From positions 124,001-188,000 of the forward strand of contig JAFLTE010000002.1 of assembly GCA_022510565.1 (NCBI GenBank): a stretch of DNA of 64,000 nucleotides, written 5' to 3'. A program made the translations under genes and the position numbers. The DNA comes from Lachnospiraceae bacterium. Lineage in GTDB: Bacteria; Bacillota; Clostridia; Lachnospirales; Lachnospiraceae. The notes under the pieces are model-generated. The model ran no database searches. It was given only the letters and a program-made list of their open reading frames with translations, and was not told where the DNA came from. Position 1 is the stretch's first letter, and each line of letters opens with the position of its first letter. This document shows, in pieces, positions 1-9,030 of this stretch.

Positions 1-735
1 GTACGCCTGCAGGAGCTGTCAAGTCGGTCTTTCCGGACACAAGTGTCACTTCTGCGCCGCGCATCATGGCCGCCCTTGCGATAGCATATCCCATCTTGCC
101 GGTGGAATGGTTGCTGATATAACGCACCGGATCAATCTTTTCCTGTGTAGGTCCCGCGGTGACAAGCACTTTCTTCCCCACCATATCCTTAGGGGTCAGT
201 GCTTTTACAATATATTCGTAGAGTATCTCCGGCTCCGGCATCTTGCCCTCGCCCGTATCTCCGCACGCCAGATAACCGCTGGCAGGATTAATCACTTCCA
301 TGCCGTAACGTTCAAGTATCTTTATATTGTCCTGCACGATAGGATTCCGGTACATGGCGGTGTTCATCGCCGGCGCGAAAACCTTCAGACAGGTACATGC
401 AAGCAGTGTGGTCGTCAGCATATCGTCCGCAATGCCGTGGGCCGCCTTGGCAATCACATTGGCAGAGGCAGGAGCAACGAGAAATACATCAGTCTGCTTC
501 GCCAGCGACACATGCTCTACCTGAAATTCAAAATTTCTGTCAAAAGTGTCTACCAGACATTTATTGCCGGTGAGTGTTTCAAAAGTAATCGGATTGATAA
601 AATTAGTGGCATTCTTCGTCATAATGACAGTCACATCTGCCTTCTGCTTTACCAGCATACTGGCCAGAGATGCAATTTTATACGCCGCTATACTGCCTGT
701 AACACCAAGAACAATATGTTTTCCCGCTACCATTT
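1..735 (-). CDS. coaBC: CoaBC (phosphopantothenoylcysteine decarboxylase/synthetase), N-terminal part
   Basis: Incomplete gene: 245 codons are visible and the rest lies beyond base 1. CoaBC joins cysteine to 4'-phosphopantothenate and then decarboxylates the product with FMN, two cytosolic steps of coenzyme A synthesis. The start MVAGKHIVLGVTGSIAAYK is the flavoprotein (CoaC) fold. It is followed by an EHVSLA histidine site near residue 72, the PASANVIAK segment, the PAMNTAMYRNP clamp and the ACGDTGEGKM loop. The CoaB half begins at VTAGPTQEKIDPVRYI. The start at 735 is supported by GGAGGAGAT 4 nt upstream. It is the last gene of an ECF S component-coaX-coaBC series, separated from coaX by about 107 nt. 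Assignment is firm; the synthetase half cannot be checked here. Confidence 0.95.
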
Positions 736-842
736 TATCTCCTCCGTTCCCTAATTCCAAAAACTCTCCCATAATGTCATAGTTTTAAAATGGTGTAATA
801 ACCCTTTATTATCTACTTACATTGGGATATCATACCGCTTTC

Positions 843-1610
843 TTATTCCACATTCTTGTGATATATAATCCCCAATCCTTTTAAGGTCAATTCGTTGTCA
901 TAGATAATCTCTCTCTTACAATACGGCACAATGCTGCCGGATAAGCCGCCCGTTGCCACCACAGGTGCCTCGTAACCGAGTTCATCGAAAATGCGCTCAA
1001 TCATTCCATCCAGACAAGCCGCCTGCCCCATCACAATGCCGCTCTTCATGCACTCGATGGTGTTTTTGCCTATCACCTTCTTCGGTGCTTCCAGACTGAT
1101 GCGCGGAAGCTGAGACGTACGGTTGACGAGGGAATCCAGAGAAACTTTGACCCCGGGCAGAATCATACCTCCGATATAATTCTTCTTATCGTCCACAACG
1201 CTGATGGTGGTGGCGGTTCCCATATCAATCATAATGATAGGCGCACCGTAATAATGCAGTCCGGCCACGGCATTAACCACCAAGTCGGCACCGAGCTGTC
1301 CCGGATTGTCCATCAGAATATTAAGTCCCGTCTTCAGTCCCGGTCCCACTACAAGCGGAGCCTTATGGAAAAGCTTAAGAAGTGCCGCATTCACAATATT
1401 ATTCAGAGGCGGAACTACCGAGGAAATAATGCTGCCGGTTATATCCTCCAACCCAATATGATACAACTCAAACAACGTTCTAAATTCTACCACGTATTCC
1501 AGCTCCGTCTTGGACAGGTTTGTGGACACACGTTCCACGAATCTCACCTGTTCTCCCTCGATACAGCCGATTACAATATTCGTATTTCCGATATCAATTG
1601 CTAAAATCAT
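843..1610 (-). CDS. coaX: Type III pantothenate kinase
   Basis: A 255-residue cytosolic kinase that phosphorylates pantothenate, the first committed step of coenzyme A synthesis. Seen: the ASKHA-fold phosphate loop DIGNTNIVIG at residues 5-14, the central DMGTATTISVVD motif and GGMILPGV, all typical of CoaX; the length fits the family. Its ATG overlaps the stop of the upstream ECF S component by 4 nt (1607-1610), so the two are probably translationally coupled. coaBC follows downstream. CoaX enzymes are known to be insensitive to CoA feedback, so supply may be set by uptake and transcription. That last point is family knowledge, not something seen here. Confidence 0.96.
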   Translation of the reverse strand: MILAIDIGNTNIVIGCIEGEQVRFVERVSTNLSKTELEYVVEFRTLFELYHIGLEDITGSIISSVVPPLNNIVNAALLKLFHKAPLVVGPGLKTGLNILMDNPGQLGADLVVNAVAGLHYYGAPIIMIDMGTATTISVVDDKKNYIGGMILPGVKVSLDSLVNRTSQLPRISLEAPKKVIGKNTIECMKSGIVMGQAACLDGMIERIFDELGYEAPVVATGGLSGSIVPYCKREIIYDNELTLKGLGIIYHKNVE

Positions 1611-2443
1611 ATTTTCACACTTTCTTTCTTAGTATAGATAGGTTTCACTCTCGTCAGCGCAAATCCGACACCTGCCACGATAATCGCCGCAACGACCGCC
1701 TCCACAATGCCGTTAAATGTCACCACACCCATAATGACACCAAGCACTGCCTCTCCTGCTACACCTACCGCCTGCGCGTAAGCGTCTCTATACAGGATAT
1801 ATATACCACTCATAACAAACAACGTGTTGGTAAATGCGCCCGACAACCCCGCATAGGCAAGGGCAATATTGGTGCTTCCTTTTTTACTGCTGCTGATCGT
1901 AAGCACCACCATAAGCACAATACCTGCTGCCAGTCCGATAACCGTGCACACGACCGCGCTGAGCGCTTCCGGAAATAAATGTATTAAAAATGCTCTGACG
2001 GAAATAAACAAAATCAAAGATGCCAGTGCGTCAACAACGATTCTTCCCACTTTCTGTTCGCTCTTAAGAGCCTTACGAATCAGAACGTAGATGAAATACG
2101 GAACAACGCCGACCAATATTCTCGGCACAAAGCAGATGTATATGCTCTTAAAAATACCGGATACGCCGACTACGTTATAGGCAAGAACCGGCGAAAATAC
2201 AAATGCCGAAGCCGTAGCCGCCTTAAATGTGTTGTTGATAAAGCTGGTTAAACCAAAAACGAATCCTAAAAATGCACCTTTCTTCGGTCCCAGAAATAGC
2301 GCTCCAAGGATGACCGGGATATGAATAATCGTCGCATTGATAACCACAAGCGGGATGTATCCCAGCGGTGTGAATGCCATAATCACGATTATGGCGGTGA
2401 ACAGTGCAGTAAGCACCAGTTCGTAAGTCTTTTCATTTTTCAT
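1607..2443 (-). CDS. ECF transporter S component, probably for pantothenate
   Basis: A 278-residue integral membrane protein with six or so hydrophobic segments, beginning MKNEKTYELVLTALFTAII. The N-terminal part has the look of ECF S components (LGYIPLVVINATIIHIPVIL, then GPKKGAFLGFVFGLTSF). S components bind a vitamin and use the shared EcfAA'T energising module, which is not in this window. The start at 2443 is chosen over a longer open frame because AGGAGGAC sits 7 nt upstream and the transporter homology begins there. It overlaps coaX by 4 nt and is followed by coaBC, so pantothenate is the likely substrate (PanT). That substrate is inference from context. A TTGTCA-17-TATGAT promoter lies just upstream. 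Confidence 0.82.
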   Translation of the reverse strand: MKNEKTYELVLTALFTAIIVIMAFTPLGYIPLVVINATIIHIPVILGALFLGPKKGAFLGFVFGLTSFINNTFKAATASAFVFSPVLAYNVVGVSGIFKSIYICFVPRILVGVVPYFIYVLIRKALKSEQKVGRIVVDALASLILFISVRAFLIHLFPEALSAVVCTVIGLAAGIVLMVVLTISSSKKGSTNIALAYAGLSGAFTNTLFVMSGIYILYRDAYAQAVGVAGEAVLGVIMGVVTFNGIVEAVVAAIIVAGVGFALTRVKPIYTKKESVKI

Positions 2444-2492
2444 GGTACAAGTCCTCCTGTTATTATTCTCATATGAGATACAATACGCTGAC

Positions 2493-2521
2493 ATCATACC
2501 ACACCGATATTTTATTGACAA
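2493..2521 (-). promoter_or_regulatory. Promoter of the ECF S-coaX-coaBC operon
   Basis: On the minus strand a -35 TTGTCA (2516-2521) and a -10 TATGAT (2493-2498) are separated by 17 nt, followed after about 45 nt by the AGGAGGAC ribosome site and ATG of the S component. It fits a vegetative sigma-A promoter. No riboswitch is evident in the short leader. Confidence 0.6.
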
Positions 2522-2588
2522 TATGTTTTCACTTGTAAATTGAGTGTACATGTGTATAATTATGGTATAATGTACGCGAAAGCAATAA

Positions 2589-2707
2589 GTCGTGCTAAAA
2601 TACAAGATGATCAAACGACTGCTTGCAGGCGATTTTATCAGATTGTATTCTTATAGGGCGAATGCCCGAGACCGAGGAAATGCGAAGCATTTTCGAGGTT
2701 GCACGAC
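2589..2707 (+). promoter_or_regulatory. Multi-hairpin structured leader of purC
   Basis: The purC 5' region can form a closed junction. An outer helix pairs GTCGTGC (2589-2595) with GCACGAC (2701-2707). Inside are a helix AATACAA (2599-2605) with TTGTATT (2643-2649), a GGGC-gaat-GCCC hairpin near 2656-2668, and a long hairpin near 2670-2699 centred on AAATGC-gaa-GCATTT. No poly-T terminator follows; the outer helix ends about 10 nt before the GAGGAGGAG ribosome site of purC, so any control would more likely act on translation. It does not show the conserved core of the purine, ZTP or THF riboswitches that I can recognise. It could equally be an intergenic palindromic repeat. Confidence 0.5.
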
Positions 2708-2729
2708 GATTTAATACGAGGAGGAGAGT

Positions 2730-3599
2730 ATGACTGAATTGAAACCGATCAAAGAAGGTAAAGTACGTGAAATCTACGATAACGGTGACAGCCTGATTAT
2801 GGTAGCCACAGACCGCATCAGTTGTTTTGATGTGATATTGAAAAATATTGTAACCAAGAAAGGCACCGTGCTGACACAAATGTCTAAATTTTGGTTCGAC
2901 ATGACACAGGATATCGTTCCCAATCACATGATTTCCGTAGATGTCAACGATATGCCCGAATTTTTCAGACAGGAAAAATTTACAGGCAACAGTATGTTGT
3001 GCCGCAAACTGAATATGCTGCCGATTGAATGTATTGTTCGGGGCTATATTACCGGAAGCGGTTGGTCCAGCTATGTGAAGGACGGCACCGTATGCGGCAT
3101 TAAATTGCCCGAAGGGCTGCAGGAATCGGATAAGTTACCTGAACCTATCTACACTCCCTCTACCAAGGCGGAAATCGGGGATCACGATGAGAACATCTCC
3201 TACGAGCAGAGTGTGGCTTATCTGGAAGAGAGATTCCCCGGCAAGGGTGAAGAATATGCATCTAAACTTCGTGACTATACGATTGCACTATACAAAAAAT
3301 GTGCTGAGTACGCTTTGACGCGTGGTATCATTATTGCAGACACAAAATTCGAATTTGGCTTGGATGAGCAGGGAAATATTGTCCTCGGTGACGAGATGCT
3401 TACCCCCGACAGCTCCCGTTTCTGGCCCGCCGAGGGCTATGAGCCGGGTCATGCACAGCCTTCATTCGATAAGCAGTTCGCAAGAGACTGGCTGAAAGCC
3501 AACGAAGGGCACGATTGGACGCTTCCTGATGAGATTGTGCAAAAGACGATTGACAAGTACTTACAAGGATATAAATTATTAACCGGAAAAGAGCTGTAG
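2730..3599 (+). CDS. purC: SAICAR synthetase (phosphoribosylaminoimidazole-succinocarboxamide synthase)
   Basis: A 289-residue cytosolic enzyme that ligates aspartate to CAIR using ATP in de novo purine synthesis. Seen: N-terminal KPIKEGKVREIYDNGDSLIMVATDRISCFDV, the PIECIVRGYITGSGW segment and the late ADTKFEFG and DEMLTPDSSRFWP motifs that bind substrate and metal. It is of the longer, yeast-like PurC class. Start chosen because GAGGAGGAG lies 4 nt before the ATG. It is transcribed alone, divergent from the CoA operon and convergent with the hybrid kinase gene that ends 5 nt beyond its stop. The structured leader upstream suggests 5' UTR regulation. Confidence 0.97.
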   Translation: MTELKPIKEGKVREIYDNGDSLIMVATDRISCFDVILKNIVTKKGTVLTQMSKFWFDMTQDIVPNHMISVDVNDMPEFFRQEKFTGNSMLCRKLNMLPIECIVRGYITGSGWSSYVKDGTVCGIKLPEGLQESDKLPEPIYTPSTKAEIGDHDENISYEQSVAYLEERFPGKGEEYASKLRDYTIALYKKCAEYALTRGIIIADTKFEFGLDEQGNIVLGDEMLTPDSSRFWPAEGYEPGHAQPSFDKQFARDWLKANEGHDWTLPDEIVQKTIDKYLQGYKLLTGKEL

Positions 3600-3603
3600 G
3601 GTT

Positions 3604-6600
3604 TTATCCCTGCAGCTCTTTCACCATCTCATCCGCAATCTTGATAACCTCTTCCATCATAACATCCACCACGGCTACTCTAAGCTGTTCCATCAGTTCC
3701 GTGCAGCTGTCCGGTATGCGAAGTTTCTCCAACTCCTGCATTGCATCATCCACGCCGTCTAAATCGAAACCGTCCATGGCATCACGCATTCTTGTCAGAA
3801 TTTCTGTAAGTTCCTCCGCAGATGCCTCACGCTTGTTCTGGTTGCCGGCTTCTCCGAAGGGCCGCAATATTTCTTTATATCTTTTCATTTCATTAATCAG
3901 GTCGGGAGTCTCTCTGGTAATCGTCTCCACATCTCCCGCATTACCACAGTCCTCCATGCGGTGAAACCACTCGGAAAGCTGCGCCGCTCCCGCCATGCGC
4001 GCCGTGTTCTTCAGGGCGTGTACTTCTATCGTATAGTCTTTAATCAGTCCGTCAGCGAGGCATTTCTCCAGCTTATTCGCCTTGGCGTCAATCAACTTAT
4101 AGAAATCTCCCAAAAGTTTATACCACAGCTTCTCGCTGCCGGAATACTTGATGCCCTCCTCAGGATTGATACCGGGAAGCTCCGGACGCGGTTCACTATG
4201 AACGGGCTGTGATGCTGCCGCCGCAGAATTCTGCCTGTCTTCCTTTGCCCGGGCTGAATCCTGCTCGTTCTTATCTCCCGTATTTTCTATAATCAACTCT
4301 GCCGGAAGCCACTTTCTCAGACACCTGCAGATTTCTTTCATTTCAATCGGCTTTGCGGCAAAGTCGTTCATGCCCGCCTTTGCGAATTTCTCACGGGCAT
4401 CCATCAGGGCATTGGCTGTCAGTGCGATAATAGGCACCTTCTTATAATGTTCGTCATCTAACTGACGAATTCGCTCTGTAGCTTCAACACCGTCCATAAC
4501 AGGCATCATGTGATCCATAAAAATCAGATGGTATTTTTTCTTCCCAATCATCTGGAGCGCACGCTTGCCGCTGTCCGCCAAATCAATCTGCATATTTAGC
4601 GGCTCTAACAGCCCTTCCGTCACCTCCAGATTAATCTCATTGTCGTCCACCACAAGTATGGACGCTTCCGGTGCAGTAAAGTTCATATAATCCTCCGTTA
4701 CAGGTCCCAGATAAAGGGACTCGTGATTGATTGTCCGAGAGAAATTCAGGCTGTAAAGCGGCTTGTTAATGGCTGTGACCCCTGCCGCATTGCATTCTTC
4801 CAACAGAGGATTGATTAACACATAAATTTCTCCCATTTGCTCACTATACTTTTCGATGTCGCCCGCCAGTTTATCATAGGACGGCATATCCATAAAGAAA
4901 CCGTCCAAATGTTCTTTCGTCCGGCTCCACTCTTCGTAAGGTATACAGGAAAGCTTAAATTTGCCGCACAAATCATCCAGCGCATCCCACAAATACTTCT
5001 TGCTGAAATATCCGCTCACTTTCAAATGCTTCTGTGCTTCTTCGCCATGAATCTGCGCCGCAGGCTGCCAGTCACATACTTTCTGCATGATATTGAAGTA
5101 GAACTCGCTTCCTTCCCCGTAGATACTGTGCACGCCGATGCTGCCGCCCATCATCTCAACCAACTGCTTAGAGATGGACAGCCCCAGTCCGGTACCCTCT
5201 TTACCGCGGTTACGCTTGCTGTCCACCTGCTGGAAAGAGCCGAACAGCTTATCCATATCTTCTTCCCTGATGCCCTGTCCTGTATCTTTCACGGATACCA
5301 ACAATTCCATCATGTCCCCGTTGACCTTACCCACGCGCACCTGAAGTCTGACAAAACCTCGCTCCGTAAACTTAATGGCATTATTGACAATGTTGATGAT
5401 AATCTGTCTGATGCGCAATCCGTCGCCGTACAGCTTCGTCGGCAGCTTCTCGTCAATGTCGAACAGAATCTCCATGTCCTTTTCCCCGATACGAGTCAGG
5501 AAAATCATGCTCAAATCATTAAACATTGCCATAGGCTCGTACTCGTCTTCCACCAATTCCATTTTGCCCGACTCCATCTTAGAGAAGTCCAGAATGTCAT
5601 TGACAATGTTTAGCAGTGCATTGCCGGAGTTCTTAATATTCATCAGATATCCTCTCTCCTGCTCTGTCAAATCTTGCCGGAGGAGAATTTCCGTCATACC
5701 CACAATGGCATTCATGGGTGTCCTGATTTCATGCGTAATATTGGACACAAAGGTGGATTTGGCCTGATTCGCCGCTTCCGCGCGCTCTTTTAGGCCCTTC
5801 ATAATTTCCGCCTGCTCTTTTGCATTCTTGGCATAATGGAAACTGTCCGTAATGTCATTGAACACGTACATCTTACCGAAATATATATTCTGCTTGGTCA
5901 GCAGGCGGCTGTTCACTTCGTATACGCGATTGTCACGCTCGATATTCCTTTTCTCCAGAATACAGCTGTCCAACTCCTCAATAATCGCGGGCAGGGAGCC
6001 GTTATTCTGAAACGGATAGAGCTCTGCCGCTTTCTTATTGTGATAGAGTATCTCATTGTCATGGTCCAGTACCACCAACCCGTCCGAAAGCTCGTCAATC
6101 GCCTGAACCTGTGCCATGGACAAGGTATCCAGAACTTTGTCCTTATACAGATAGGATGAAAGTATAATGACCGATATCAGACTCGCAACCAGCGTCGAAT
6201 CATAACCGCCAAACCAGCTGAAGAGATTGCCCGCCCAGCCGACTAGCATTACCGCAATAATCGAGAAGAACGCCACTATTCTCCGTCGCTCTGTTTCATT
6301 GATCTGCTGAATATATCTGCGGATACAGGCAGTTACCATCATGACAACATAAATCGCAGCGCTGCAATAATAAATCATACAAACCGGACCCGGCTCCAAT
6401 ATAAGGTGCGGGAAAAATCCTTCCGTCGTATATTCGATGCTACTGTAATACAGGCTGTGCCTGTCACAGGTCAGAACAAAGAAGATGCTTATAATATGTA
6501 AAGAAGCCAATGTAAACGGCAACCACTTGGGAATCTTGACTTTGCAATACTCCATCACGAACAAAAACAATGTCAGCACGCTGATAGGTCTGCCAAGATA

Positions 6601-6804
6601 GGTGAATTTAACCGCCTGCAATGACTGCTCCAGCGTGAGCGCCTGCATCTCAAACAAATAACCGACGAAATCGACAAGCAACGCAGTCATCAACAAGAGT
6701 AATCGAATCTGCTGTTTGGACGGTCTCTGGTATACAAGGTAGACTATCTCACTAAACAATACGATTATACCTACTAACTGTACTGTAATAAAAAATGCAT
6801 ACAT
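3604..6804 (-). CDS. Hybrid sensor histidine kinase (7TM-PAS-HisKA-HATPase-REC-HPt)
   Basis: A 1066-residue membrane kinase carrying a whole phosphorelay in one chain. Residues 1-230 have about seven hydrophobic helices (7TM sensor type), followed by a PAS-like segment with NDITD near 330. The H-box SNITHEIRTPMN has the phospho-acceptor His near residue 358; the ATPase domain has DTGQGI and GTGLGLSISKQLV. A receiver begins ILVVDDNEINLEV with MDHMMPVMDG (Asp near 764), and the C-terminal HPt has HALKNTARMAGA (His near 929). The start MYAFFITVQLVGI at 6804 is preferred to a longer open frame: the GGAAGAGGA ribosome site lies within the 3' end of the preceding EAL gene, 4 nt away. The two are surely co-transcribed. 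The final response regulator is not seen nearby. Confidence 0.93.
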   Translation of the reverse strand: MYAFFITVQLVGIIVLFSEIVYLVYQRPSKQQIRLLLLMTALLVDFVGYLFEMQALTLEQSLQAVKFTYLGRPISVLTLFLFVMEYCKVKIPKWLPFTLASLHIISIFFVLTCDRHSLYYSSIEYTTEGFFPHLILEPGPVCMIYYCSAAIYVVMMVTACIRRYIQQINETERRRIVAFFSIIAVMLVGWAGNLFSWFGGYDSTLVASLISVIILSSYLYKDKVLDTLSMAQVQAIDELSDGLVVLDHDNEILYHNKKAAELYPFQNNGSLPAIIEELDSCILEKRNIERDNRVYEVNSRLLTKQNIYFGKMYVFNDITDSFHYAKNAKEQAEIMKGLKERAEAANQAKSTFVSNITHEIRTPMNAIVGMTEILLRQDLTEQERGYLMNIKNSGNALLNIVNDILDFSKMESGKMELVEDEYEPMAMFNDLSMIFLTRIGEKDMEILFDIDEKLPTKLYGDGLRIRQIIINIVNNAIKFTERGFVRLQVRVGKVNGDMMELLVSVKDTGQGIREEDMDKLFGSFQQVDSKRNRGKEGTGLGLSISKQLVEMMGGSIGVHSIYGEGSEFYFNIMQKVCDWQPAAQIHGEEAQKHLKVSGYFSKKYLWDALDDLCGKFKLSCIPYEEWSRTKEHLDGFFMDMPSYDKLAGDIEKYSEQMGEIYVLINPLLEECNAAGVTAINKPLYSLNFSRTINHESLYLGPVTEDYMNFTAPEASILVVDDNEINLEVTEGLLEPLNMQIDLADSGKRALQMIGKKKYHLIFMDHMMPVMDGVEATERIRQLDDEHYKKVPIIALTANALMDAREKFAKAGMNDFAAKPIEMKEICRCLRKWLPAELIIENTGDKNEQDSARAKEDRQNSAAAASQPVHSEPRPELPGINPEEGIKYSGSEKLWYKLLGDFYKLIDAKANKLEKCLADGLIKDYTIEVHALKNTARMAGAAQLSEWFHRMEDCGNAGDVETITRETPDLINEMKRYKEILRPFGEAGNQNKREASAEELTEILTRMRDAMDGFDLDGVDDAMQELEKLRIPDSCTELMEQLRVAVVDVMMEEVIKIADEMVKELQG

Positions 6805-6808
6805 ATCT

Positions 6809-8860
6809 TTACGCGTCCTCTTCCACTTTCTGTTCAAATTCTTCAATCGGCATCGGCTTAGCATAATAGAAGCCCTGAATCATGTCGCAGCCCTGTTCTG
6901 CAAGAAAATCCACTTGCTCCTTCTTCTCTATGCCCTCTGCAACTACGTGCATATCCAGGTTTTTAGCCAGTTGGATTGCTTCTCTGACCACGATTTCCCC
7001 TCTCCTGCTGCCATCGTCATCGCCGCGGAAAAACTCTCCATCCAATTTTAGCACGTCAATCGGAATATCCTTCAAAGAATTCAGGGAGGAGTAACCGGCG
7101 CCGAAATCATCCATCGACACACGGAAACCATATGCTCTGAGCTGCTTGACAGTCTCCACCAGGATGTCCTTATCATCAAAGAATGCACTTTCCGTCACTT
7201 CCAGCTCGATCAACTCATGACTCGGCCCGTAGGCATCTACCAGCTGGCAGATGTGCTCCGCCAATCCCTCCTGTGCGAAATGCGCTCTCGACACATTCAC
7301 GGAGATCGGTATCATCTTCTTGCCCTGAATCATCCACTCCGCCTGCATCTTGGCAACACGGGATATCATGTAATCGTCCAACTGCGTAACAAATCCGGTT
7401 CTCTCGAAAATCGGAATGAAATGACTGGGTGTAATCAAACCGGTGGAAAGGCTGACCCAGCGTACCAGCGCCTCAGCACCCACCAGTTTTCCGCTTACGG
7501 GACTGTATTTTGGCTGCAAATATACCTGAAACTCTTCGTTCCGAAGTGCTGATTCCATGGTATCTTCCACCCAACGTTCCCACTTCTGTCTGCCCAGCAT
7601 ATCATGGTCAAAGAATGTGATTCGCTGCTCATCCACGCCATTCGCCTCCAATCTTGCGGCGTTGGCATAGGTATAGAGTTCATCGATATCCACGTCTTTT
7701 CTTCTGTGATACCACTTAGCGTCCTCAGCTATGTAGGGCGGTATGATATTAATTCCCGCATGGAAATGAATCTTATGGTCCGGTCGCAGTCCCGTCAGCT
7801 CAGCCAAAAGTGAGCGAACCCGTTTCCTGCAGTTTTCCTGATACTCCTGCTCGTTCTCACCCTCACACCGGAGCAGTAACCCGAAATCCGCTCCTTCATA
7901 TCTGGCAAAGGTCTCATTCTTGCCCACGCGGGCACTAAGGAAACCGTTCATCGCCGCAAGAAGTTCCTCTCCGGCCTTGACACCATAACATGCACGATAG
8001 TTATGGTAGCGCTCCAGATGTAGATTCACCATTGCAAAAGCTTTCTTATTATTCCACAGTCTGGTCAGTATACGGCGCGCATAATTCTGAAAATACAGCC
8101 AATTTCTGCCCTCGGTAACGGCATCCAGATAAATTAACTGCGTCATCCTCCGCTGCATCATCACAGAACGTATCGTATTGACAAACAGCAGTATAACCGG
8201 TATCAGCACCAGTGCTATGGCAGCAAATCCTAAAATATATACATAAATAATATCCTGCCTCTGCGCCTGCAGATTGCATTTTACATATAACGTATACGCA
8301 TTGTTTCTTAAGGGTGCCTGGAGCCAGTAATTCTGTCGGATAATCGTCTCGTCCATCCACTGTGCGCGCGTTCTTCCCTGACCTACCGGGTCGAGTACAC
8401 TGCCGAAAATCTCTTCCGCAGGCAGAGCAAGAATGGTACCAATCCTCTCATCGGGGGTAAAACTGCTCTTAGAGTCCGCTACCGCGGAGAACTCACGACC
8501 CACATTAAACTCTAACGACAGTCCAAAATTAGGCTCCGAATCTCCCGTCCTAAACACTACATTTCCGTCTCTGTCCAATATATAGATATCCTGATTGCCC
8601 AATATAAATCTGTGCATTTCTTCCGCAGCTTCCGTTACCGTGTGGCCGCCGTCCATAAGTGAATCCAGAATAGCACTCACCTGCTGTGCTTCTTCATAAT
8701 TCGCTACAATCTTAGTTCCCATAATACACACAGCACACAAATACATAAAAAGGGCAAACGCCGCGGCACAGGCTAAGACAAACAATATAAACGCCAGAAT
8801 GGACGGCCAGATTCTCTTTCTGTTCAATTTACCCAAACGTTTCTCCTTCGCACCGCTCAT
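6809..8860 (-). CDS. Membrane EAL-domain c-di-GMP phosphodiesterase with degenerate GGDEF domain
   Basis: A 683-residue protein: an N-terminal membrane helix (residues 18-48), an extracellular sensor region to about 205, a second helix (205-230), a GGDEF-fold domain and a C-terminal EAL domain. The GGDEF signature is replaced by EGADF (in RYEGADFGLLL), so cyclase activity is unlikely; such domains often bind GTP. The EAL domain keeps EALVRW, SVNVS, ELEVTES, DDFGAGYSS, LKLDG, VAEGIE and QGFYY, so c-di-GMP hydrolysis is expected. Ribosome site GGGAGGG lies 6 nt before the ATG. The hybrid kinase gene follows after 4 nt, suggesting one signalling operon. What it senses is not visible. Confidence 0.92.
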   Translation of the reverse strand: MSGAKEKRLGKLNRKRIWPSILAFILFVLACAAAFALFMYLCAVCIMGTKIVANYEEAQQVSAILDSLMDGGHTVTEAAEEMHRFILGNQDIYILDRDGNVVFRTGDSEPNFGLSLEFNVGREFSAVADSKSSFTPDERIGTILALPAEEIFGSVLDPVGQGRTRAQWMDETIIRQNYWLQAPLRNNAYTLYVKCNLQAQRQDIIYVYILGFAAIALVLIPVILLFVNTIRSVMMQRRMTQLIYLDAVTEGRNWLYFQNYARRILTRLWNNKKAFAMVNLHLERYHNYRACYGVKAGEELLAAMNGFLSARVGKNETFARYEGADFGLLLRCEGENEQEYQENCRKRVRSLLAELTGLRPDHKIHFHAGINIIPPYIAEDAKWYHRRKDVDIDELYTYANAARLEANGVDEQRITFFDHDMLGRQKWERWVEDTMESALRNEEFQVYLQPKYSPVSGKLVGAEALVRWVSLSTGLITPSHFIPIFERTGFVTQLDDYMISRVAKMQAEWMIQGKKMIPISVNVSRAHFAQEGLAEHICQLVDAYGPSHELIELEVTESAFFDDKDILVETVKQLRAYGFRVSMDDFGAGYSSLNSLKDIPIDVLKLDGEFFRGDDDGSRRGEIVVREAIQLAKNLDMHVVAEGIEKKEQVDFLAEQGCDMIQGFYYAKPMPIEEFEQKVEEDA

Positions 8861-8932
8861 GGAGCACCCTCCCTACATCCGGATATAACTCATGATTCTC
8901 CGAACAAATCGTATTTTCCTATAGCAGAAAAC

Positions 8933-8979
8933 AGACGAAGACCGTACCGTCACCTAACGTTACAGCCTTCGTCTATTTT
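8933..8979 (-). terminator. Terminator downstream of the ABC permease gene
   Basis: On the minus strand AGACGAAG (8967-8974) pairs with CTTCGTCT (8933-8940), with further pairing inside, followed by GTTTTC. It lies between the FtsX permease stop and the EAL gene start, so it likely ends the two-component/ABC operon. The T-run is short, so strength is uncertain. Confidence 0.6.
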
Positions 8980-9030
8980 ATCATAATCTTTGGAAAATGT
9001 CTCCAATTCCTTATATAAAAGAAGAATACT

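Noticed and set aside
2589-2707. Calling the purC leader a purine, PRPP, ZTP or THF riboswitch
   Set aside because: I cannot find the conserved core nucleotides of these classes; only pairing is visible, so no class is named.
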